From contig NC_065414.1 in assembly GCF_024362695.1 (NCBI RefSeq), positions 4,915,501-4,979,500 of the forward strand: 64,000 bases of DNA, in the 5' to 3' direction. Made by a program: the position numbers and the translations under genes. The notes below the pieces were generated by a model, which was given only the letters and a program-made list of their open reading frames with translations, was not told the origin of the DNA and did no database searches. This document shows, in pieces, positions 28,801 to 32,440 of this stretch. This DNA is from Pectinophora gossypiella (lineage: Eukaryota; Arthropoda; Insecta; Lepidoptera; Gelechiidae). The first letter of the stretch is position 1; each line of letters begins with the position of its first letter.

Positions 28801-31800
28801 TAAAGAGACGACAGATATGACATTCTAATTATGTTACTTTAAATATAAATATACGAATATATATTATTTTTCATAAAACCAAGGTATTTAACCAATGTGT
28901 GCTGCCCATACTCACTTATGGCGCCGAAACATGGCCGCTCACGAAAGAGCGCATTTATAAAATTAGAGTGGCACAACGGGCTATGGAGCGCGCCATGTTA
29001 GGCATCCACCAGGTACATCGTATACCAAACGTCGAAATTCGGCAACGCACCAAAGTCGAAGATGTATGTATACGAATCGCTAGGCTTAAGTGGAGATGGG
29101 CAGGACACTTGGCAAGACGGGAAGACAACAGATAGACTAAGGCTGTTACTCAATGGTGGCCAAGGGATGGTATGCAATATCGAGGCAGACCACCAGCCCG
29201 GTGGTCGGATGATATTGTGTATGCCGGAAAGCAATGGATGAGACTTGCACAGGACCGGGAAGGATGGCGTGAAAGAGAGGAGGCCTATACCCAACCGTGA
29301 GTGGACACAGGCCGAGTAGATAGATAGATAGAAAGATAGACCCCCTCCGTTTGAATGAGAGGAGGCAAGTGTGAAGCAGTGGGACTTATATAGGCTGTTT
29401 GTGTTATGTGTTAAGTAGTTTTTTTTTTAATGATTGGGAAAGATTTCCGTGTGTTTCAATTACAAACTATCATGAGTTCAAAGTAACCTTGTGAACTATG
29501 TATTATAACAACATTTCGGCAAATGTACGGGTGCATTAAAATTGTCGCTTAACGAGTGTTTAATCACAGGAAACATTTCAACCATGGTATATCGATAATT
29601 ATATCACATCACACAAATCACATCAAGATAATTTGGACGCGACTCATCTTGAATTTAAGTGTTCTTGTGCCCTGATGCTGATCGTTTTTAAATACTGATA
29701 GGATAAGTCATTATATTCCACTTAAATTATACTGATTTAAATAAGATATTCGTAGTAAATATTCGTATATATATCCGTTACTTAGAATGTTAAAATTGAT
29801 GAGTTCCATCGTCCATGATCCCAACCAAAACGTTATTCTTCTTCTATCGTGTGGGTTGTGAAGTGGATTACCAACCCCATCAACCCTGGGACACCAGGGT
29901 TGACTCATGCAACGACTACGCACTTACATCAGTAAGTAAGTAGTAACCGGGACCAACGGCTTAACGTGCCCTCCGAAGCACGGATCATCTTACATTTTGG
30001 ACAATCAGGTGATCAGCCTGTAATGTCCTAACTAAACTAGGGATCACAAAGTGATTTTTGTGATTTGTCCCCACCGGGAATCGAACCTGGGACCTCTGGA
30101 TCGTGAGCACATAGCTCAGCCCCTGGACCACAGAGGCCGTAACACGTTTTTTAAAATATATATTTGAGGTTCTACAGTGGAAACTGTATGTATGTATATG
30201 ATACTTACTTGGACTATAGCAAATAAGTAGATATTGGGTTTGTTGTGAGTTTAAATTTAAAATTCTTGATGATGATTTTGGCGCAGCTATATTTATGAAG
30301 AAATGGGGCATAATCTGAACTTTATATCTAAATATACTTCCATCACCAATCCAACAGCCACACTCTTGTCGATGTAGCATTCTCCATGCTACTTTTTAGG
30401 GATAATAGGCAGTGGTTTTCCTCTTGCCTTCCGCCCCGCAGTCCTCTGTTTGACGCGAGTGGGATGACGCCCAGAGTAGTCTATTTCAAAGCCGTACTAG
30501 GACTCCTGTCCTCCGCCTCTGAATAGTACTGACTGAGTTACTGCTGCCCTCTGTTCGGTTCCCTGTGACTTGCCCCTTCCGTCCTACATTGCCGTGCCGA
30601 TAAGTACACTTAACATAAGTACCTAAATGTATTTTTAAATAAGTCTAAAAAGCTACTTACATTCGTCTCCTCAGTGATCAAATGATCACCGTGTAGTTCT
30701 CCGAGACTTGGCCTTTTCAATGCTCGCTTGGAGTTTCTGTAGTTCTCCATCCGTGGCAGGGCTTCCCTGGTCAGCTGGGCCAGGGACCGCTTGCGCCTCC
30801 AGCCCGCGTCATGCAGCCACGTATCAGCCTGCTGGTTATTGCTAACTACTCCTCGCTCCACCGTCTCCGCAGAAGAGCGCAGCGGCCGCGAAATAATACT
30901 CGCTCCCATATGAATACCATTCTTCTTGGCCTCGCCGTCCACGCTTGATACTGTGAACCTTTGGCTTTGAAATAAATAGATAAGTTATTAAAAAAACGAA
31001 GCCAAAGTTGGGAACGAATAAAAATCATGGAATGGTTTTTATTTCCCGGGCATATAAGAACGGGGGGAGGGGAGTAAAAGATGAAAAAACGCATATCATA
31101 AAATGAGCTATACAGTTCATTATATTCATCTTGATTTGATTTCGTTTCAAAAGTGATTCCACATTCAAAAATATCTATATTCAGTAGGTAACATAGTTGC
31201 CTAATACTACTGCAGTTTCTCACAACCTGAAAAACCTGTTGTTGTTGTGTCAAATTTTCTTGTGATTACTTGTAATATTGCCTGCTTCATTATGGACTAC
31301 GGGCGTGAGTTTATGTAGATACATTAACTCTAGTTTAATTTATGTAGATATCTATCTATATTGTTATATACAGGGCGTTAGTGACATCGTAACGTCGCAA
31401 AAGTATGGAACGGAAAATAATTTAAAAAAAAAACACTAAAATTTTCATGAATTTTCCGACAGTAAAATCAACTTGATATCAACTCAGTATTCGTTACGTT
31501 ATCACTAACACCCTATCTACTTGTATGGCTACTTGTATGTATGTACTTGTATAGAGTGTAACTGACATCATAACAAATACTGAGGGAGATGATTCAGCTC
31601 ATTATAAGTTAATATCAAGTAGAATTTTCCATCGCAAAAGTATAGAATTGAAAATAATTAATAAAAACACAAAATTGTACTTACATGAAGTTTGCGACGG
31701 AAAATTTCACTTAAAATTAACTCAGAATCATGTTCTGAATATCCCCCTCAGTATTCGTTACGATGCCACTAACACCCTGCATGTAAGTTATTGTAATCTC

Positions 31801-31893
31801 TATTGATGTATAAATAAAGTAAATTGTACTGCGTTGTTACACAACAGTGTTGTTGTTGTATTGATGATGTGATTCTCACCGATTCTCCTCCAT
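1..31893 (-). CDS. SLC12 Na-K-Cl type cotransporter, coding part (3' end off window)
   Basis: Electroneutral cation-chloride cotransporter of the plasma membrane, closest by eye to the bumetanide-sensitive NKCC branch. Twelve coding exons at 31880-31893, 30661-30958, 25231-25302, 24684-24864, 23944-24203, 13865-13973, 13108-13247, 4273-4500, 3692-3923, 3161-3282, 2405-2540 and 126-337 join in phase to 2004 nt, or 668 codons. Seen: an RFTV peptide at residues 5-8, a short cytosolic N-terminus (1-128), TM1 with NIWGVMLFLRISW, SRSLGPEFG after TM2, AGANISGDL before the DPxSAIPKGTL stretch, a large extracellular loop with three N-glycosylation sites (N397, N405, N419), APLISNFYLASYALINF late in the membrane domain, and YRKPDVNWGSSTQA at the start of the C-terminal domain. 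Family members run to about 1000-1200 residues, so the regulatory C-terminus is missing here. The N-terminus is shorter than in vertebrate NKCC1. NKCC versus NCC substrate choice cannot be settled from this sequence. Confidence 0.95.
126..337 (-). CDS. SLC12 exon, start of C-terminal domain (residues 598-668)
   Basis: Acceptor gtcaccacag and donor GTAAGT. It codes VNWGSSTQAQMYKTALSSAH, then GEHVKNYWPQLLVLTG and RPQARPALVDLGNLIT, the opening of the large cytosolic C-terminal domain. It ends in phase 0 at GDISP, so further coding exons must lie left of position 1. Confidence 0.95.
571..812. repeat. Foldback element, copy 1
   Basis: The left arm starts TATAGGGTGTTAGTGACG and the right arm ends TACGTTACGATGTCACC. 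Both arms share the word TTGATATCAAGTGGA in opposite orientation around a short AT-rich centre, giving a near-perfect hairpin. Confidence 0.85.
1449..1574. repeat. Short inverted-repeat element
   Basis: TGACTTTGCTAAC...CTGACGTATCTG on the left is mirrored by CAGATACGTCAGTTAGCGAAGTCA on the right across about 65 bp. Only one copy was seen, so it may be a MITE or a local hairpin. Confidence 0.5.
2166..2342 (+). repeat. Interspersed LINE-like 3' segment, copy 1
   Basis: Starts GAGGGCAGCAGTATCTGTCA, contains CGGCTTTGAAATAGACCACT and ends at ACATCGACAAGAACG. Related segments occur at 30365-30605 (minus) and 48335-48972 (plus, interrupted). No open frame is left. Confidence 0.6.
2405..2540 (-). 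CDS. SLC12 exon, last membrane segments (residues 553-597)
   Basis: Acceptor gtatgcttgtag and donor GTCAGT. It codes YYNVWLSLAGFLMCVAIMLL, then ISWVMSLVTFAIFFTLYLIV and HYRKP, the final hydrophobic pair of the 12-TM domain. The donor's G joins AT of the next exon to make the Asp of KPDVNWGSS. Confidence 0.95.
2732..3057 (+). mobile_element. tRNA-derived SINE, family A, copy 1 (near full length)
   Basis: The head TGGTCCAGTGGTTGAGCG (A-box-like) and GAGTTCTAATCCCGG (B-box-like) are followed by a tRNA-unrelated body (GTGCTTCGGAAGCTACGTTA) and the tail AACCCACACGATAGAAGAAG. It sits in the intron between the residue 512-552 and 553-597 exons. Confidence 0.85.
3161..3282 (-). CDS. SLC12 exon, TM10 region (residues 512-552)
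   Basis: Acceptor tttcgtccacag. The donor GTGGGT is weaker than the others, but it is fixed by the frame: CGG then TAC gives TFR-YYNVW as in the family. It codes DLNTIAPLISNFYLASYALI, then NFCTFHAAL and GWRPTFR. Confidence 0.94.
3580..3656. repeat. GGGGGGTTAA-type MITE, fragment
   Basis: Matches the interior of the 18175 and 45473 elements (AACAATATTACAATTTGACA, GTAACAAATGTCAAATAGC). It ends about 35 bp from the donor of the residue 435-511 exon. Confidence 0.6.
3692..3923 (-). CDS. SLC12 exon, TM8-TM9 region (residues 435-511)
   Basis: Acceptor ttggaccag and donor GTAAGT. It codes VMQLMSAWGPFIYGG, then ATLSTALTNLLSVPRLIQAL, DRIYP and PYRGYVLTFFVSLMFLLI. A possible acceptor 15 nt upstream would add NSLDQ. 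The site used here was chosen because it keeps the family spacing between YGL and VM. Confidence 0.92.
4273..4500 (-). CDS. SLC12 exon, TM7 and glycosylated loop (residues 359-434)
   Basis: Exactly 76 codons, with acceptor attcctcctag and donor GTAAGT. DPASAIPKGTLLALLISM opens TM7. The loop carries three N-x-S/T sequons (N397, N405, N419) and cysteines C417 and C425, the usual site of heavy N-glycosylation in the TM7-TM8 loop of this family. The intron to the exon upstream is about 8.6 kb. Confidence 0.95.
4877..4996 (-). mobile_element. LINE 3' tail (GGTTGCCTGGAAGA family), copy 1
   Basis: Minus-strand GGTTGCCTGGAAGAGATTGC, then CAATAAGGCCGCC, ending in TGCAATAAAGTATTTGTTATG. The conserved AATAAAGTATT end marks the 3' terminus. 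The parent LINE clade is not assigned. Confidence 0.7.
5030..5125 (+). repeat. LINE 3' tail with CCCAGCAGTGGGCG
   Basis: GGAGGCCTATGCCCAGCAGT followed by GGGCGTCATACGGCTGATGG is the 3' end of an RTE-like element. A close relative lies at 20105-20176 and a shorter one at 55080-55130. Confidence 0.55.
5221..5288 (+). mobile_element. SINE family A, copy 2 (tail only)
   Basis: Only the last ~70 bp remain, from AATAATAACCTTGACACCAG to ACCCACACGACAAGAA. Confidence 0.6.
5600..5740. repeat. Repeat with internal TGTGACGTCATA
   Basis: Shares the GTTTGTATGRAAA...TGTGACGTCATA layout with 32700-32800, 43677-43765 and 47325-47440. Copies occur in both orientations. Probably an old DNA element; ends not defined. 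Confidence 0.4.
7030..7898 (-). repeat. 134-bp minisatellite array
   Basis: The anchor word TGCCAAATTTCAAACG starts at about 7037, 7171, 7305, 7440, 7573, 7707 and 7841, a period of 133-135 bp. Units also share TTCCCGTTCCCGTGGGAATT and GTGCACCTCTACGGTAYCTA. More diverged units precede it from about 6580. Confidence 0.9.
8029..8084. repeat. (CAGA)n microsatellite
   Basis: About 13 CAGA tetranucleotides in a row, inside the Helitron near its 5' end. Confidence 0.95.
9098..9242. repeat. GTACRGTCATGAGC MITE, copy 1
   Basis: The ends GTACAGTCATGAGCAATATA and TATTAATGCTCGTGACCGTAC are inverted repeats. The body has CCCACTTTAGGACTCTGTCG and TTTGTCAAAAAATTTAATGT. 145 bp. Confidence 0.75.
10424..10533 (+). 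mobile_element. LINE 3' tail (GGTTGCCTGGAAGA family), diverged copy
   Basis: CTGGAAGAAATCGCTTTAAG, CGATAAGGCCGCCATTTGCC and the end TGCAATAAAGTATTGTATTA. Same subfamily as the copy at 20598-20712. Confidence 0.65.
10945..11149. repeat. GGGTGAATMTCAAAAT foldback MITE, copy 1
   Basis: The left arm (GGGTGAATATCAAAATGTGT, AGTTTGGTGGCGA) and right arm (TCGCCACCAAACTTG, GAGATTCACCC) fold on each other. The inner arms are AATTTTTTCGTGAAAAATTG and its complement. A loose fragment of the same unit is at 10556-10600. Confidence 0.85.
11408..12171. mobile_element. hAT-like non-autonomous element with 8-bp TSD
   Basis: Flanked by the direct repeat CATTGATG (11400-11407 and 12172-12179). Inverted ends of about 60 bp begin CCCCTATTCCCAGTAGTCTT on the left and CCCTTATTCCCAGTAGTCTT read inward on the right, with an internal TCTTACCGAGTAGTCTTACC. 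An 8-bp TSD is typical of hAT elements. No transposase is present. Confidence 0.8.
11690..12053 (+). mobile_element. LINE ORF2 3' fragment inside the hAT-like element
   Basis: An open reading piece with YNNAFRVRLGLPRFCSASGM, FAEARVDCFYATMCKRCASL and VRRIRASSSSV resembles the extreme C-terminus of a non-LTR reverse transcriptase. It is followed by a short 3' UTR and an AATTTAATTTTAATTTTA tail. Clade not assigned. Confidence 0.65.
12840..12935 (+). mobile_element. RTE-like LINE 3' end fragment
   Basis: Codes SLAQDRKGWREREDAYTQQW then VDTG-stop, with GAGTAGATAGATA at the end. Same 3' end as the longer copy at 28870-29340. Confidence 0.65.
13108..13247 (-). CDS. SLC12 exon, TM6 region (residues 312-358)
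   Basis: Acceptor ctcatttcag and donor GTATGT. It codes TTLASNFKPDFRFSENVNQ, then FFSVFAIFFPSVTGIQAG and ANISGDLK, the TM6 region with its conserved Pro-Ser-Val-Thr-Gly and the AGANISGDL signature. It ends in phase 0 before DPASAIPKGTL. Confidence 0.95.
13271..13357 (+). mobile_element. SINE family A, copy 3 (tRNA-like head only)
   Basis: GTGGTCCAGTGGTTAAGCG and GGGTTCGAATCCCGGCGGGG with no body behind them. It begins only 23 bp from the acceptor of the residue 312-358 exon. Confidence 0.7.
13431..13515 (+). mobile_element. Jockey-like LINE 3' end
   Basis: CCATTTGTCCGGCCAAGTAG, then TTAATGCCATCTGCGGCAAA and TCTACAATAAGTAATAAATA, the 3' end shared with 38930-39015. Confidence 0.7.
13611..13748 (-). 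mobile_element. LINE 3' tail (GGTTGCCTGGAAGA family)
   Basis: Minus-strand GGTTGCCTGGAAGAAATTGC, TGCATGAGCAATAAGGCCGC, ending AATAAAGTATTTTATCTATC. The copy at 27630-27762 is a close match in the other orientation. Confidence 0.75.
13788..13817. repeat. (AT)n microsatellite
   Basis: About 14 AT units between a LINE tail and an SLC12 splice donor. Confidence 0.95.
13865..13973 (-). CDS. SLC12 exon, TM5 region (residues 276-311)
   Basis: Acceptor ttgtccatcag and donor GTAAGT. It codes NFLIAIIVGAMVDFVVGTIM followed by GPKDVGEIAKGFVGLS. The donor is in phase 1; the last T pairs with CG of the next exon to give Ser. The intron to the upstream exon is about 10 kb. Confidence 0.94.
14146..14176. 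repeat. (TG)n microsatellite
   Basis: About 13 TG units following ACACACATATATTTCTATG. Confidence 0.95.
14206..14426. repeat. Foldback element, copy 2
   Basis: From ATACAGGGTTTTAGTGATAT to TTACGGTGTCACTAACAT. Both arms present. Confidence 0.85.
14480..14581. repeat. Foldback element, right arm only
   Basis: ACGGAAAATTCCACTTGATA through TTACGATGTCACTAACACCC without a left arm, about 55 bp after copy 2. It may be left from a tandem pair. Confidence 0.8.
16100..16185 (+). pseudogene. Possible Pao-type gag fragment
   Basis: The frame reads FSLYIVTRELDAKTYREWEE, which recalls the Pao/BEL gag pattern of a KLD...(R/K)xxWE motif. It is short and isolated, with neither pol nor LTRs in sight. Confidence 0.3.
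16671..17251. mobile_element. MITE with AGGCTGCTTTTCCACCAGAG ends
   Basis: AGGCTGCTTTTCCACCAGAG at the left is mirrored by CTCTGGTGGAAAAGCAGCCT at the right. The interior repeats the motif once more near 17140. A LINE 3' end is inserted at 16718-16977. Confidence 0.8.
16718..16977 (-). mobile_element. Jockey-like LINE 3' end with 15-bp TSD
   Basis: Flanked by AATGTCTCGTACGAT (16703-16717 and 16978-16992). The poly(A) side is at the left as a T-run, followed by GACGTGACTTATTGTAGATT. It is cut at the 5' end, as usual in target-primed insertion. Confidence 0.88.
17477..17690. repeat. GGGTGAATMTCAAAAT foldback MITE, copy 2
   Basis: TGGGTGAATCTCAAAATGTG to TTGAGATTCACCCA. Apart from the loop it is almost base-identical to the copy at 10945-11149. 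Confidence 0.88.
17981..18125. repeat. GTACRGTCATGAGC MITE, copy 2
   Basis: Diverged: TACGGACACGAGAATTATAT at the left, AATGTGGGTAAGTACATAAT at the right, with the same TTTTTTGACAAATTGAACTG centre. Confidence 0.6.
18175..18289. repeat. GGGGGGTTAA-type MITE, copy lacking right end
   Basis: CAGGGGGGTTAAAAAGGCCA and GCAATATTGCAATTTGACGT, then AACAAATGTCAAATAGCAAT. The right inverted end is missing. Confidence 0.65.
18670..18962 (+). mobile_element. SINE family B (5S-like), copy 1, full length
   Basis: Flanked by the 11-bp direct repeat ACAGTGTAGCA (18659-18669, 18963-18973). The head GAGCTCGGTGGCGCAGCGGT is followed by GAAGTTAAGCAAC and GGTCATAGGATGGGTGACC, which match the internal control region of 5S rRNA. 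The tail is (GAT)n. Confidence 0.88.
19056..19203. repeat. GTACRGTCATGAGC MITE, copy 3
   Basis: GTACGGTCACGAGCATTAAT to ATTGCTTATGACAGTAC. Best preserved of the three copies, opposite in orientation to the 9098 copy. Confidence 0.8.
19436..19571 (-). mobile_element. LINE 3' tail (GGTTGCCTGGAAGA family)
   Basis: Minus-strand GGTTGCCTGGCAGAAATTGC, CAATAAGGCCGCC and TGCAATAAAGTATTATTGAT, ending in a (TTGA)n run. Confidence 0.75.
19702..19998 (+). mobile_element. SINE family A, copy 4
   Basis: The A-box region is damaged (part of the head lost), but CCCGGGTTCGAATCACAGTG and the full body to CACACGATAGAAGAAG remain. Confidence 0.8.
20105..20176 (+). repeat. LINE 3' tail with CCCAGCAGTGGGCG
   Basis: GAGCCCTATGCCCAGCAGTG, GGCGTCGTACGGCTGATGAT and a (GAT)n end. 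Confidence 0.55.
20295..20590 (-). mobile_element. SINE family C, copy 1 (head partly lost)
   Basis: On the minus strand GAGGTCGCAGGTCGAATCCC (B box) is followed by TTTAGGCCTA-like words inverted in order, then TCAGCGGTGAAGGAAAACAT and AAAAACCGGATCTGTCAAAT, to the 3' end near 20295. Confidence 0.75.
20598..20712 (-). mobile_element. LINE 3' tail (GGTTGCCTGGAAGA family), subfamily 2
   Basis: Minus-strand AGCGATAAGGCCGCCATTTG, AGTTAAGAGTCTTTATGTAA and TGCAATAAAGTGTATTTGTA. Confidence 0.65.
20965..21325 (+). pseudogene. RTE-like reverse transcriptase C-terminus, broken
   Basis: Frames read KIEKGMLGWFGRVERMNDNR, then a stop, then YKAKFDGRAGRGRPRRTFID and RACMKRLMNLEEARQVFQDR. It ends in CTTACCCCGGTGGGAAATAG and a (TATG)n tail. 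The minus-strand copy at 51940-52350 is more intact. Confidence 0.75.
21500..22078 (-). mobile_element. Jockey-like LINE 3' end, split by another repeat
   Basis: 21500-21545 (CTTACAAATGGGAAGTGGTG) and 21745-22078 (AACAGGACTGAGGGTGTCCT, CGACCCTAGTGAGTCGATAG) belong to one LINE. The piece 21545-21745, with ATAAAGATCTTTTTATTTGT and GACTGGCGCCCGAGATTTAA, is foreign to it. Confidence 0.65.
22868..23000 (-). mobile_element. Jockey-like LINE 3' end
   Basis: A T-run then GACGTGACTTATTGAAGATT, GCCGCAGATAATATTAACTA and ATGGGGAGCGCTGAGGGCTC. Confidence 0.75.
23119..23406 (+). mobile_element. SINE family A, copy 5, with 11-bp TSD
   Basis: Flanked by GTGGCGTAAGT (23108-23118, 23407-23417). Head CGTGGTCCAGGGGTTAAGCG and CGAGTTCGAATCCCGGTGGG, tail CACACGATAAGAAG-like (CGCACGATAAGAAG). 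Confidence 0.88.
23600..23881. repeat. Foldback element, copy 3, rearranged
   Basis: It starts with a right-arm piece (CCTCAGTATTCTTTACGGAG), then a left arm GAGGTGTAAGTGACATCGTA. The ~48-bp unit AGAGGCATAATTCCGCTCAT is present twice in tandem (about 23710 and 23758). Confidence 0.75.
23944..24203 (-). CDS. SLC12 exon, TM3-TM4 region (residues 189-275)
   Basis: Acceptor ctgttcag and donor GTTAGT. It codes GGIYYIISRSLGPEFG, the most conserved stretch of SLC12 proteins, then two hydrophobic segments (ASVGIIFAFANAVAAS and VGPVALLIMCVICAVG) and ends at KAQ, directly before the next exon's NFLIA. Confidence 0.96.
24319..24415. repeat. Foldback element, short copy
   Basis: ACAGGATGTTAGTCACATTG to AAAGTTTTCACTAACACCTG, 97 bp, with the inner arms deleted. 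Lies in the intron after the TM1-TM2 exon. Confidence 0.8.
24684..24864 (-). CDS. SLC12 exon, TM1-TM2 (residues 129-188)
   Basis: Acceptor ccccag and donor GTACGT. It codes GVLIPCLLNIWGVMLFLRISW, read here as two runs GVLIPCLL and NIWGVMLFLRISW (the SLC12 TM1 signature), then VVSQAGVGLSL and a second hydrophobic segment ending SMSAICTNGEVKGG. The donor splits Gly189 (phase 1). Confidence 0.96.
25231..25302 (-). CDS. SLC12 microexon before TM1 (residues 105-128)
   Basis: Exactly 24 codons in phase 0 on both sides, with acceptor ttgttacag and donor GTATTA. It codes a charged linker ending KLGWIQ, which matches the family's KxGWIxGVL junction into TM1. Being a 72-nt phase-0 unit, it could be skipped without a frameshift; no evidence for that was seen. 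Confidence 0.93.
25480..25783. repeat. Foldback element, copy 4
   Basis: ACAGGGTGTTAGTGACATCG to GATGTCACTAACACCCTG, with a second right-arm piece in the middle (25610-25680), so the right arm is doubled. Confidence 0.88.
26190..26430 (-). mobile_element. Jockey-like LINE 3' end with ORF2 C-terminus
   Basis: The minus frame reads LPTIAQWLKLASKRFFDSAP and NPVVVATSEYIPLRGA, parallel to the piece in the 37-39 kb copy. An internal deletion joins it to the 3' UTR words GACGTGACTTATTGTATATT. Confidence 0.75.
27207..27405 (-). mobile_element. SINE family A, copy 6, head lost
   Basis: Starts CTTCTTCTATCGTGTGAGTT at the left, with body words as in copy 8, and ends before the tRNA-like part. Confidence 0.7.
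27630..27762 (+). mobile_element. LINE 3' tail (GGTTGCCTGGAAGA family)
   Basis: CCAAAGGTTGCCTGGAAGAA, ATTGCTGCATGAGCAATAAG and GAGCTAAATAAAGCATTATA. Confidence 0.75.
27773..27915 (-). mobile_element. Jockey-like LINE 3' end
   Basis: TTTTTTTGACGTGACTTATT, GCCGCAGATGGCATTAACTA and CGGTACAACGTTTAAGACAA. It lies directly behind a LINE tail of the other family. Confidence 0.78.
28274..28382 (+). mobile_element. SINE family A, copy 7 (tail half)
   Basis: Begins inside the body at TGTAGTCATTACATGAGCCA and runs to CCACACGATAAGAAGAAG. Confidence 0.7.
28415..28668. repeat. Foldback element, copy 5
   Basis: ACAGGGTGTAAGTGGCATCG to GATGCCACTAACACTCTG. 13 bp of extra sequence break the right end. Confidence 0.85.
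28870..29340 (+). pseudogene. RTE-like LINE ORF2 C-terminus
   Basis: The frame reads MLPILTYGAETWPLTKERIY, RVAQRAMERAMLGIHQVHRI and RIARLKWRWAGHLARREDNR, then a stop, then in frame WWPRDGMQYRGRPPARWSDD and WMRLAQDREGWREREEAYTQ. This is the C-terminal part of an RTE-type endonuclease-reverse transcriptase. Ends in a (GATA)n tail (29313-29340). The endonuclease and palm domains are absent. Confidence 0.85.
29836..30141 (-). mobile_element. SINE family A, copy 8, near full length
   Basis: Reads from the A box near 30130 (GGTCCAGGGGCTGAGC on the minus strand) through AGGTTCGATTCCCGGTGGGG to the AACCCACACGATAGAAGAAG tail. Confidence 0.85.
30365..30605 (-). repeat. Interspersed LINE-like 3' segment, copy 2
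   Basis: Minus-strand CGGCTTTGAAATAGACTACT, TCCCACTCGCGTCAAACAGA and the end AGAATGCTACATCGACAAGA. It ends about 55 bp before the donor of the N-terminal exon. Confidence 0.65.
30661..30958 (-). CDS. SLC12 exon, cytosolic N-terminus (residues 5-104)
   Basis: Acceptor ccaaag at 30959-30964 and donor GTAAGT just below 30661. It codes the rest of RFTVSSVDGEAKKNG and the family signature ALPRMENYRN...RPSLGELHGD. In vertebrate NKCCs the activating phosphothreonines sit in TFGHNT just before that signature; the aligned text here is SLAQLT (Ser63, Thr68), so the first site would be a serine. The alignment is by eye. Confidence 0.92.
31370..31515. repeat. Foldback element, copy 6 (short arms)
   Basis: ACAGGGCGTTAGTGACATCG to TTATCACTAACACCC. 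Part of the left arm is deleted. Confidence 0.85.
31549..31781. repeat. Foldback element, copy 7
   Basis: GTATAGAGTGTAACTGACAT to GATGCCACTAACACCCTG. It is 33 bp from copy 6, and the gap (ATCTACTTGTATGGCTACTT) is also found beside copies 2 and 3. Confidence 0.85.
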
Positions 31894-32010
31894 GGTTGCA
31901 GCGTCGGTGTACTACCGGAAAGATGTCTTGTACGGAACACCTTCGAGCAATTTAACAGTAATATGGTATATTTTAGTTGTCTGCAACCACATAATTCCTT
32001 TGCCGGAAAC
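31880..32010 (-). CDS. SLC12 exon with start codon and part of 5' UTR
   Basis: The acceptor follows a strong pyrimidine tract (ttctttctttgcag, exon starts at 32010). The ATG is at 31893-31891 and codes M-E-E-N-R, with Arg5 split by the GTGAGA donor just below 31880. Joining CG to the next exon's G gives RFTV, the reason for this start. Bases 31894-32010 are 5' UTR. The acceptor implies a further upstream non-coding exon. Confidence 0.88.
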
Positions 32011-32325
32011 CTGCAAAGAAAGAAATACTTGTCAAGTAAGTATTACTTACTAATCTATACGTTTTAGTTGTATAAAATTAAACAGGTCACAATACATGAA
32101 CTATAGGATAACTTTTGTTTCATTAATAAGTTTTGAAAAAGTGAACACAACACTTCGTATTCGGAATCTTTAAAATTTTGAAAATATGTTTTTTTAAATT
32201 ATTTAATCTATTTATTTTTTTCAATATTTAAAATTTATAATATTATACAAGGATTTTTAATCTATTATGTAAAACATAGATCGACTAACTGTTCATTAAC
32301 CGTAACCAAAAAGAAAATACCATCA

Positions 32326-32440
32326 CGCCTGTACCCCGAAGGGGTAGGCAGAGGTTTACCGTACACTCACTCCTCGCCAGCTATGTTTAGTTTAACTTCC
32401 ATGCAATAGGAGTAGACCCTATTGCCATTAACCGTAATCC
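32326..32440 (+). repeat. Interspersed repeat with GTACCCCGAAGGGGTAGGCA
   Basis: Shares CTCACTCCTCGCCAGCTATG and CCTATTGCCATTAACCG with 44728-45062, where a foldback element interrupts it. A short piece is also at 9470-9500. Confidence 0.6.

Larger units (their letters stand above)
25303..30660. other. SLC12 5.4-kb intron: content
   Basis: Holds foldback copies, Jockey-like and RTE-like LINE ends and three SINE A pieces. 25800-26180, 26500-27200 and 29400-29830 look like unique AT-rich DNA. 26980-27110 contains several CAACYAGTTGC palindromic words of unknown meaning. Confidence 0.6.
30959..31879. other. SLC12 intron after the start-codon exon: content
   Basis: Two foldback copies (31370-31515 and 31549-31781) fill half of it. 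The rest is AT-rich with no other signal. Confidence 0.65.
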
